A DNA stretch of 64,000 bases from CAYMCO01 sp964388955 (GTDB lineage: Bacteria > Chloroflexota > Anaerolineae > Anaerolineales > E44-bin32), in the NCBI GenBank assembly GCA_964388955.1, contig CAYMCO010000020.1, positions 1 to 64,000 on the forward strand. Direction: 5' to 3'. Below the pieces are notes generated by a model, which was given only the letters and a program-made list of their open reading frames with translations, made no database searches and was not told the origin of the DNA. Position 1 is the stretch's first letter. Each line of letters opens with the position of its first letter. Both the position numbers and the translations under genes were made by a program. Below, piece by piece: positions 43,908 to 52,173 of the stretch.

Positions 43908-44660
43908 GTGGCTAAGACAGTGCTCATCACGGGTGCGGCGAGGGGAATCGGCCGTGCGACCGTGGAGACTTTCGTGCAGGCTGGTTGGCAGGTAGTGGCC
44001 GTCGATCAAATAGAAGCCGAGCGATTCCCTCATGGCGTGTTGTTCGCACGGGAGGACATATCGGAGCCGGCCGCCCTGGCAGGGCTGTATGATTGGCTGG
44101 CGGGGGAGGTCAAGCAGCTTGACGGACTTGTCCACAACGCCGCGGTTCAAGTCGCAAGGCCCTTGCTGGACACCACGCTTGAGGAATGGGATCGGGTTTT
44201 CAATACCAATCTGCGCAGCGTCTTCATCAGCGCCAGATTGGCCCATCCCCTGCTTAAGGAGGCGGCGAACTCGGCCATCGTGAATGTGTCATCGGTGCAT
44301 GCCGTGGCGACTTCCGCCAATATCGCCGCATATGCAGCCAGCAAAGGGGGCTTGTTGGCGCTGACGCGGGCCATGGCGATCGAATTCGCGGCCGACAACA
44401 TTCGCGTGAATGCCATCCTGCCGGGCGCCGTGGATACGGCGATGCTACGCGCGGGCTTCTCACGTGGACACATCTCGAGTGCGGAGATAGACGCCCAATT
44501 GAGGGAGCTTGGCGAAAGAACTGTGATGGGCCGGGTCGCGCAGCCCCATGAAATCGCGCGCGCGATCTACTTCCTCGTGGATGGCGATCTATCCTCGTTT
44601 ATGACCGGGCAAGCGTTGGTCGTCGATGGCGGGGCCACAGCTCACCTAAGCACGGAATGA
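43908..44660 (+). CDS. Short-chain dehydrogenase/reductase (FabG-like)
   Basis: A 250-residue SDR. It shows VLITGAARGIGRATVETFVQ, HNAAVQVARPLLD, NVSSVHAVATSANIAAYAAS with the tyrosine-lysine pair YAASK and NIRVNAILPGAVDT. A GTG start lies after the hydroxyacid dehydrogenase gene (GGGGG upstream). It is probably paired with that enzyme. Its product could be a glycan decoration such as a lactate-type group, but this is only inference. FabG function in fatty acid synthesis is unlikely here. Confidence 0.84.
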   Translation: MAKTVLITGAARGIGRATVETFVQAGWQVVAVDQIEAERFPHGVLFAREDISEPAALAGLYDWLAGEVKQLDGLVHNAAVQVARPLLDTTLEEWDRVFNTNLRSVFISARLAHPLLKEAANSAIVNVSSVHAVATSANIAAYAASKGGLLALTRAMAIEFAADNIRVNAILPGAVDTAMLRAGFSRGHISSAEIDAQLRELGERTVMGRVAQPHEIARAIYFLVDGDLSSFMTGQALVVDGGATAHLSTE

Positions 44661-44685
44661 TCACGGGAGAACTCGCCGCTCGGAG

Positions 44686-45525
44686 ATGGAGGGAGATCGA
44701 GATAGGTTGATGCGGGGGGCGATCAAGCGGGCAACGCCAGGACCGATTCTCCGCGCCGCAGCCTCTGTGCGCGACTCAGTGGCGCGGGGCCTATCATGGC
44801 CGGCGGCGACATGGCATCCGTGGCGGAGAGAGAGCATTCGCAAGCTCGAGGACTTGAAGGATGCACACCGGGGCGAGCGGTGCTTCGTCGTTGGCAACGG
44901 CCCGAGCCTGAAGCACATGGATTTGGCGAAGCTCCGAGGTGAATACAGCTTCGGGATGAACCGCATCTACCTCCTCTTCCCTGATCTCGGATTCTCCACA
45001 CCGTTCTACGTTTCCGTAAATGACCTGGTCATCGAGCAATGCGCTGAGGATATCCAGGGCCTCAAGCCGCTGAAATTCCTCTCCTGGCGGGCGAGGGTGC
45101 ATGTCGGGCCCGCTCCCGATATCGTCTATTTGTACACCACATACACTGGCCCCAAGTTCGCCAGGGATGCTCGCCGCCGCATGTGGGAGGGGGCGACAGT
45201 GACCTATGTGGCGCTTCAACTCGCCTATCACATGGGCTTCTCCCCGGTCATCCTGGTCGGAGTGGATCACAGCTTCAAGGCGAAGGGGGCGCCGAACGAG
45301 ACAGTGGTCTCTCGGGGTGAGGACGTGGACCACTTCGATCCCGGATACTTCGGGGATGGATTCCGCTGGCAGCTTCCCGATCTGAACACCTCGGAGCGGG
45401 CCTACCGAATGGCTCGCCAGGCATTCGAGTCAGACGGTCGCCAAGTCATAGACGCCACTGTGAGCGGGAAGCTGCAAGTGTTTCCCAAAGTGGAGTATGA
45501 TTCCCTCTTTGAATCCCATGACTAA
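44686..45525 (+). CDS. DUF115/MptE-like protein, possible glycan transferase
   Basis: A 279-residue protein with the motif GERCFVVGNGPSLKHMDLAK, then YSFGMNRIYLLF and a long C-terminal part with VTYVALQLAYHMGFSPVIL and VGVDHSF. This GNGPSL plus NRIY order is characteristic of the DUF115 (MAF) family. Some members are linked with flagellin sialylation or pseudaminylation, and they share the fold of CstI-type GT42 sialyltransferases. In a nonulosonate locus it is a candidate acid transferase. Two ATGs, 44686 and 44710, are equally plausible. Confidence 0.68.
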   Translation: MEGDRDRLMRGAIKRATPGPILRAAASVRDSVARGLSWPAATWHPWRRESIRKLEDLKDAHRGERCFVVGNGPSLKHMDLAKLRGEYSFGMNRIYLLFPDLGFSTPFYVSVNDLVIEQCAEDIQGLKPLKFLSWRARVHVGPAPDIVYLYTTYTGPKFARDARRRMWEGATVTYVALQLAYHMGFSPVILVGVDHSFKAKGAPNETVVSRGEDVDHFDPGYFGDGFRWQLPDLNTSERAYRMARQAFESDGRQVIDATVSGKLQVFPKVEYDSLFESHD

Positions 45526-46516
45526 GCCGCTGGTCTCTATCATCACCCCCTCATACAACCAAGCGGAATACCTGGAGCATACCATGCGCTCCGTCCTATC
45601 ACAGGATTATTCGCCGCTGGAATACCTCGTCGTGGACGGCGGGTCGAAGGACGGCAGTGTGGATATCATTCGGCGCCATGCGGATCGACTGGCCTGGTGG
45701 GTGTCGGAGCCGGACAGCGGCCAGGCAGAAGCGATCAACAAAGGGCTGCGCAGGGCGAAAGGTGAGATCGTCGCCTGGCTGAACTCCGACGATCTGTATT
45801 GGCCTGGTGCCGTCGCGGGAGCCGTGGCGGCTCTGAAGGCGCATCCGGCCGCGGGGCTCGTGTATGCCAATGCCACCTCCATCGACGGGCAGGGGCGGCC
45901 TTTCAACGACATGTGTTTCAGGCAGTACGATTTTTCGGACCTCATGGCTTTCAACATCATCTGTCAGCCTGCCGTGTTCATGCGCGCAAAGGTGCTGCGG
46001 GCGGCCGGGTATCTGCAGCCGGATTTCCACTTCCTGCTCGATCACAGCCTGTGGCTGCGCATGGCGCGCATCGCGCCCATCTTCTACGTCCCCCATTTCT
46101 GGGCCTTCGCGCGCTACCATCCCAGCGCCAAGAACATCGCTCGGGCGGAGGAATTTGGGGACGAGGCTTTCCGCATATTGGATTGGGCTACGAACGTGCC
46201 GGACATGGCGGCCGAGATTGAACGGCATCGGGCCCGCGTGCTTGCCGGAGCGCACCGCTACCGGGCCCGCTATCTCCTCGATGGGGGAAAAGGGAGGGGG
46301 GCGCTGGCGGAATATCTGCGTGCATTGCGTTCGCATCCGGCCACCGCATTGGTGGAATGGCATCGGATGCTCTTCTCGATATTGAGCGCCATGGGATTGG
46401 GCTTTTTGCGAAGATGGTACTACGCCTGGTCACGCCGGGGGTTGCCCGCCTCCGTCCGCGAACGGGGATGGGTGAATGTGGACGATCTGTACCCGGAGCC
46501 GCTGGCGGGAGTTTAG
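45518..46516 (+). CDS. Glycosyltransferase family 2, first of two similar
   Basis: A 332-residue GT2 enzyme. It starts VSIITPSYNQAEYLEHTMRS and has VLSQDYSPLEYLVVDGGSKD, LAWWVSEPDSGQAEAINKGL and VAWLNSDDLYWPGAV with an SDD metal-binding motif. The C-terminal part contains a short membrane-associating segment. It overlaps the upstream gene by eight bases at ATG 45518, and an ATG at 45497 also fits. The next GT2 gene (46846) is closely similar in its first 120 residues, so the two arose by duplication. Confidence 0.86.
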   Translation: MTKPLVSIITPSYNQAEYLEHTMRSVLSQDYSPLEYLVVDGGSKDGSVDIIRRHADRLAWWVSEPDSGQAEAINKGLRRAKGEIVAWLNSDDLYWPGAVAGAVAALKAHPAAGLVYANATSIDGQGRPFNDMCFRQYDFSDLMAFNIICQPAVFMRAKVLRAAGYLQPDFHFLLDHSLWLRMARIAPIFYVPHFWAFARYHPSAKNIARAEEFGDEAFRILDWATNVPDMAAEIERHRARVLAGAHRYRARYLLDGGKGRGALAEYLRALRSHPATALVEWHRMLFSILSAMGLGFLRRWYYAWSRRGLPASVRERGWVNVDDLYPEPLAGV

Positions 46517-46845
46517 AGAGGCAAGCGGCAAACCGGCGGACGCAGGGGAATAGGGGGCAGGGGACAGTAAGCAGGGGAGCTGGGGGGAAAGACAGGCTGA
46601 AGATCACAGGTTGGTCCGGGCCTTCGGCAATCGGCTGCAGGCGGTGGGCGATCGGCGCTCGTCGATCAGCCCGCCGCTCACTTCGAACTGATCACTATTC
46701 ACTACCCGAAGCGCCCCGCATCTGTAGCCAAGCACGGCTGAGATATAATGAGGCCCGATCACGCCGCAAAGAGGGATGGGCTGGAACAGAAGCGTCCTTG
46801 TGGTGCCCAGCCTGAGGCGCGCATTTGGAGACAGGGCCCCTTTCG
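46517..46845. other. Gap with G-rich low-complexity tract
   Basis: A 329-base gap. It holds a G-rich, GGGGAATAGGG-like run (about 46545-46590), then GGCAATCGG/GGCGATCGG-type and TGATCACTATTCACT-type segments. These resemble the short intergenic repeats common in Chloroflexota and cyanobacteria. No gene is supported. Confidence 0.45.
46744..46749 (+). promoter_or_regulatory. TATAAT -10 box upstream of second GT2
   Basis: A perfect TATAAT occurs at 46744-46749 in the gap before the second GT2 gene. The -35 region (TCTGTA at 46721-46726) is weak, so activation by another factor or an unrelated match is possible. A transcript would have a leader of about 90 bases. Confidence 0.35.
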
Positions 46846-47670
46846 ATGCCAAACGGAGAGCCGCTGGTCAGCATCGTCACGCCATCCTTGAACCAGGCTC
46901 AGTATCTGGAGAAGGCCATCCAGTCGGTGCTGGCGCAGGAGTATCCTCGTATCGAGTACATCGTCGTCGATGGCGGATCGACGGACGGCAGCGTGGATAT
47001 CATCCGCGGTTACGAGGCGCAGTTGGCCTGGTGGATATCTGAACCCGACGAGGGACACGCCGACGCGTTGAACAAGGGTTTCGCGTGCGCCTCTGGCGAT
47101 GTACTGGCCTGGCTGAATTCGGATGACTACTATTATCCGGGCGCGATCGCGCAGGCAATGGCGTTCCTGAGGGACCATCCGGACGTGGGGATGGTGTACG
47201 GAGACGCTGATTATCTCGACCCGCAAGGGAGGGTGATTGGTCGCTTTCCCGCCGCGCAGACCGATCTCCAACGCATGTTGCGGGGCTATGTCCATATCCC
47301 GCAGGCGACGACATTCTTCCGGGCGGATATTTGGGAGCAGGTTGGCCCCCTGGATTTGTCGTTGTTCTTTGCCTTCGACTACGACTTGTGGGTGAAGATC
47401 GCCGCGCAGTCTGAGCTGAAATACCTGCACCGCACATGGGCCGCGTTTCGTCTGCACGAGGAGGGGAAGACAATCGACTCCTCGGCACGTTGCTGGCCGG
47501 ATATGATCGAGGTCCACCGCAGGCGCGGTGGGGGCTATCTCTCGATGATCTATGCGAAATACCTACTCCGGCGTATGGTGGAGCCGCTCTGGATGCTGCA
47601 GTACCGGGCGCGCATCCGCTTCGGCAGTCGCTTCTACGGGGGCCGAGGTCAGAGCGGTTGGAGAGGATAA
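46846..47670 (+). CDS. Glycosyltransferase family 2, second of two similar
   Basis: A 274-residue GT2 enzyme. It has VSIVTPSLNQAQYLEKAIQS, YIVVDGGSTDGSVDIIRGYE, LAWWISEPDEGHADALNKGF and VLAWLNSDDYYYPGAIAQAM with the SDD motif. FFRADIWEQVGPLDLSLFFA and FDYDLWVKIAAQSELKYLHR follow. It is a close relative of the upstream GT2. ATG 46846 is chosen because conservation begins right after it. TTG 46825 is possible. It is the last glycosyltransferase before the sulfate-activation genes. Confidence 0.86.
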   Translation: MPNGEPLVSIVTPSLNQAQYLEKAIQSVLAQEYPRIEYIVVDGGSTDGSVDIIRGYEAQLAWWISEPDEGHADALNKGFACASGDVLAWLNSDDYYYPGAIAQAMAFLRDHPDVGMVYGDADYLDPQGRVIGRFPAAQTDLQRMLRGYVHIPQATTFFRADIWEQVGPLDLSLFFAFDYDLWVKIAAQSELKYLHRTWAAFRLHEEGKTIDSSARCWPDMIEVHRRRGGGYLSMIYAKYLLRRMVEPLWMLQYRARIRFGSRFYGGRGQSGWRG

Positions 47671-47684
47671 GCTGTGTTTGCCGT

Positions 47685-47808
47685 ACCTCTCGATATGCGC
47701 CTCGCCTCGCTCGGCGCTACTCGAGATGCGGCTTCCTCCGGAGACACGGGAAAAGGCGAGGCGCATCTCGAGTGCCGAGCGCTGAAAGCGTGAGGTGTAT
47801 CGAGAGGT
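47685..47808. repeat. Long imperfect inverted repeat
   Basis: Arms of about 46 bases: left 47685-47730, right 47762-47808. The outer ends pair exactly (ACCTCTCGATA with TATCGAGAGGT), and so do the inner ends (ACTCGAGATGCG with CGCATCTCGAGT), while the middle pairs partly. The element could be a terminator hairpin, a mobile miniature element or a nucleoid-associated repeat. No target-site duplication was identified. Confidence 0.65.
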
Positions 47809-47876
47809 GCGCCGGTAGGTCAGTGTGGTCGCAATACGACTCCTGAGACGGCAGGCCCTTCAGGGCCATAGGAGCC

Positions 47877-47905
47877 TTGACACATGGGTGGGCGCGTGAC
47901 AGAAT
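47877..47905 (+). promoter_or_regulatory. Promoter candidate for the sulfate activation operon
   Basis: A perfect TTGACA at 47877-47882 is followed after 17 bases by CAGAAT at 47900-47905. Transcription would start near 47912, with a leader of about 114 bases that contains the 47945-47975 hairpin. Confidence 0.45.
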
Positions 47906-47944
47906 CGCTCTTGGCTTGGCGAACCAGGCGCGCTTGGTCATTGC

Positions 47945-47975
47945 GACCCGGGTGACCGAAGGGGAAGCCCGGGTC
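47945..47975. repeat. Small perfect inverted repeat in the leader
   Basis: GACCCGGG at 47945-47952 and CCCGGGTC at 47968-47975 pair over eight bases with a 15-base loop. Next to the GTCATTGCGA string it looks like a dispersed palindromic repeat. If transcribed it would form a hairpin 50 bases before the sat-cysC start. Confidence 0.5.
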
Positions 47976-48025
47976 TTCTCACGCCGAAGGGATGGGCGGA
48001 CAGGAGGCCGCGTGAGTGGCGTTGA

Positions 48026-49768
<1,743 letters not shown>

Positions 49769-49864
49769 GCGCTGGGCAGAATCGCTCCGAGGGGACGCCG
49801 AGTGCAGGCGCCCCTGGGTGCTGCGTGCGGTGGGGCATGGCAGATTTGGTGACATGGAGACGTT

Positions 49865-51289
49865 ATGAGTCTATTCAAGCGCTTCCGGCGCCGAAGAGGC
49901 GCGAAGGTATTTGTCTTGGGCTTGGACTGCGCGGCGCCTGAGCTGGTCTTTCAGCGCTGGAAATCGGATCTGCCGGTCCTGAACTCGCTGGCCGCAAGGG
50001 GTCTGTGGGGAGAACTGGACTCGTCGATTCCGGCGATCACGGTGCCGGCGTGGTCATCGATGCTGAGCGGGAAGGATCCGGGAGAGCTGGGGATTTACGG
50101 TTTTCGCAACCGGGCTGACCACAGCTATGACAAGATGTTTATTGCCACCGGCAATTATGTGCGCGAAAAGCGCGTATGGGACTACCTTTCTGAGGCGGAT
50201 AGAGTTTCGGTTGTCATTGGTGTGCCGCAGACCTTTCCTGTCAGGCCGTTGAAGGGGAATCTGATCGCCGGTTTCTTGACGCCCACCACGGAAAGCAAAT
50301 TCACCTATCCGGAAGACTTGCGGAGCGAGGTACTATCCATCGTCCCTGAATACGACGTGGATGTCCGCCAGTTTCGCACAGACGACAAGGACTGGCTGCT
50401 GCGCCAAATCCAGGAGATGACCGACAAACGCTTTCAGGTGGTTGACCATCTGCTGGCGACCAAACCATGGGACTTCTTCATGCTGATGGAGATCGGCGTA
50501 GACCGCATTCATCATGGCTTTTGGTCATATCACGCGCCAGATCACCGGCGGTACGAGGCGGGCAATCCCTTCGAGAACGCCATCCGCGACTATTATGTGC
50601 GCATTGATGAGAAGCTGGGCGATTGGCTGGAGCGGGTTCCGGATGATACCGTCGTAATGGTGGTTTCCGATCACGGTGCCAAGACCATGCAGGGGGGGAT
50701 CTGCGTCAACGAGTGGCTTCGCAGGGAGGGATACCTGGTCCTGGAGGAGAATCCCCCGGAGGGCGAGCTCACCCGGTTTGACGATTTGAAAGTGGATTGG
50801 TCGCGGACCAGGGTCTGGGGAAGCGGTGGATACTACGGGCGCATCTTCATGAACATCGCGGGTCGAGAGCCGCAAGGGACGATACCCCGGGGTGAGTACT
50901 CGGAGTTCCGTGACAAGCTTGCCGAGAAGCTGGCAGCCATTCCCGATCACGAAGGCAACCCCATCGGGACGCGGGTGTTCAAGGCGGAGCACCTCTACCG
51001 CCAAGTGAAGAATGTGGCACCGGATCTGTTGGTGTACTTCGGGGACCTCAATTGGCGCTCAGTGGGCTCGCTGGGGCACGGGAGTGTCTACACCTTCGAG
51101 AATGACATGGGGCCGGACGACTGCAATCATGCCCAGAATGGGATGGTCATCTATTTTGACCCCCAGAATCCAGGCGGCGGGCGGGAGTTGAAGGGCGCCC
51201 AGTTGATGGACGTGGCGGGCACGATACTGGATCGCATGGGCATGGAGGTCCCTGGAGACCTGCAAGGCCATCGATTGTGGGAAAGGTAG
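49865..51289 (+). CDS. Alkaline phosphatase superfamily hydrolase (phosphodiesterase/sulfatase-like)
   Basis: A 474-residue hydrolase of the type I phosphodiesterase/alkaline phosphatase superfamily. VFVLGLDCAAPELVFQRW gives the first metal aspartate. IPAITVPAWSSMLSGKDPGE holds the likely threonine nucleophile. GVDRIHHGFWSYHAPDHRRY and MVVSDHGAKTMQGGICVNEW give the remaining metal ligands. It has no signal peptide, so it is probably cytoplasmic. It lies between the two PAPS genes, so it might act on a sulfated or phosphorylated nucleotide or sugar. Its true substrate is unknown. Confidence 0.82.
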   Translation: MSLFKRFRRRRGAKVFVLGLDCAAPELVFQRWKSDLPVLNSLAARGLWGELDSSIPAITVPAWSSMLSGKDPGELGIYGFRNRADHSYDKMFIATGNYVREKRVWDYLSEADRVSVVIGVPQTFPVRPLKGNLIAGFLTPTTESKFTYPEDLRSEVLSIVPEYDVDVRQFRTDDKDWLLRQIQEMTDKRFQVVDHLLATKPWDFFMLMEIGVDRIHHGFWSYHAPDHRRYEAGNPFENAIRDYYVRIDEKLGDWLERVPDDTVVMVVSDHGAKTMQGGICVNEWLRREGYLVLEENPPEGELTRFDDLKVDWSRTRVWGSGGYYGRIFMNIAGREPQGTIPRGEYSEFRDKLAEKLAAIPDHEGNPIGTRVFKAEHLYRQVKNVAPDLLVYFGDLNWRSVGSLGHGSVYTFENDMGPDDCNHAQNGMVIYFDPQNPGGGRELKGAQLMDVAGTILDRMGMEVPGDLQGHRLWER

Positions 51290-51300
51290 GGGGAAGACTA

Positions 51301-51855
51301 ATGGAACATCGAGGCTTCACGGTCTGGTTCACCGGTTTATCGGGTTCGGGCAAATCGACCCTCGCGCAGGCCTTGGCCGAGAAACTCAGAGATCGCAACA
51401 TGAAGGTGGAGGTGCTGGATGGCGATGTGATCCGCACCAACCTGAGCAAGGGCCTGGGGTTCTCGAAAGAAGATCGCGATATCAACATTCGGCGCATCGG
51501 GTGGGTGTGCCGGGTGCTCAGCCGCAACAACGTGGTGGCGATTGCAGCGGCGATATCGCCCTACCGTGCGGTGCGCGACGAGGTGCGGGATATGGTCGAT
51601 GAATTCGTCGAGGTGTATGTTGAGGCGCCGCTGGATGTGTTGATCAAGCGCGATGTTAAGGGCCTATACAAGCAGGCGCTGGAAGGGGAGATCGAGAATT
51701 TCACAGGCATCTCTGATCCCTACGAGCCCCCCGCCCAGCCCGAAGTTCTCTGCCGCACAGATTTCGAGAGCGTCGAAGAGAGCTTGGGGAGGATAATCTC
51801 CTTCCTGGAGACGCGATCGCTGTTGCCCCAAGGTGTGGAGGTGGAGGTCGAATAG
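51301..51855 (+). CDS. cysC: Adenylylsulfate kinase (APS kinase)
   Basis: A stand-alone APS kinase of 184 aa. It shows VWFTGLSGSGKSTLAQALAE (Walker A), VEVLDGDVIRTNLSKGLGF, RDINIRRIGWVCRVLSRNNV and GLYKQALEGEIENFTGISDP. It is a clear paralogue of the kinase half of the fusion upstream. ATG 51301 has AGGGGGA at a good distance. Two kinases in one locus suggest a high demand for PAPS, or different regulation. A strong hairpin follows the gene. Confidence 0.93.
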   Translation: MEHRGFTVWFTGLSGSGKSTLAQALAEKLRDRNMKVEVLDGDVIRTNLSKGLGFSKEDRDINIRRIGWVCRVLSRNNVVAIAAAISPYRAVRDEVRDMVDEFVEVYVEAPLDVLIKRDVKGLYKQALEGEIENFTGISDPYEPPAQPEVLCRTDFESVEESLGRIISFLETRSLLPQGVEVEVE

Positions 51856-51867
51856 AGAGATCGACCG

Positions 51868-51891
51868 CCCCCCGCCATTCGGGGCGGGGGG
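51868..51891. terminator. Terminator-like GC hairpin after cysC
   Basis: CCCCCCGCC (51868-51876) and GGCGGGGGG (51883-51891) pair over nine bases with a six-base loop (51877-51882). It lies 12 bases after the cysC stop. A T-run is not clear, though TTATTTG follows at 51905-51911. It probably ends or slows transcription of the sulfate operon. Confidence 0.6.
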
Positions 51892-52129
51892 AGGCTGTCG
51901 AGCTTATTTGCAGCACACCGGATACCGGATCGGTGAGATTCTGTCTTTGATCCTCGAGTCGGGGGAGCCTCTTCCGACCATTTCCTTATGGCGAAGACCA
52001 TCCTGCGCGATCGCCATTGGCAAGCAATTTGCACTCTTGGATATGAAATAGGCGGGCAGTCTGCAACCATCTCTGGCTGTGGGGCCAATCGGGCGTATGC
52101 GCCCTGAGGTGGAGGAACCTGTCTGTTGC

Positions 52130-52157
52130 TTGGTAGGATTTGTCTTTACGGTATGTT
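52130..52157 (+). promoter_or_regulatory. Weak promoter candidate for the HAF-repeat gene
   Basis: TTGGTA at 52130-52135 and TATGTT at 52152-52157 are 16 bases apart. It directly precedes the AGGAGG at 52161-52166, so the leader would be very short. The match is only moderate. Confidence 0.3.
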
Positions 52158-52173
52158 CTGAGGAGGTGTGATC

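Larger units (their letters stand above)
47671..48025. other. Gap with structured repeats before sulfate activation genes
   Basis: A 355-base gap without a supported gene. It holds a long imperfect inverted repeat (47685-47808), a good promoter candidate (47877-47905) and a small perfect hairpin (47945-47975). The GTCATTGCGA string at 47937-47946 resembles dispersed palindromic repeats known from Chloroflexota. Confidence 0.5.
51856..52173. other. Gap marking the end of the glycan locus
   Basis: A 318-base gap with a terminator-like hairpin at its start (51868-51891) and a weak promoter near its end. No supported gene lies in it. It separates the polysaccharide and sulfate genes from the secreted-protein block. 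Confidence 0.5.

Noticed and set aside
42489..44246. A 585-codon open frame on the minus strand
   Set aside because: It runs antisense across three well-supported genes and has no recognisable domain, so it is a shadow of GC-rich codons.
19642..47670. Wzx/Wzy type assembly
   Set aside because: No protein with a clear Wzx flippase or Wzy polymerase pattern was recognised. The flippase-like gene at 13314 belongs to another family, and export by Wzm/Wzt is directly supported.
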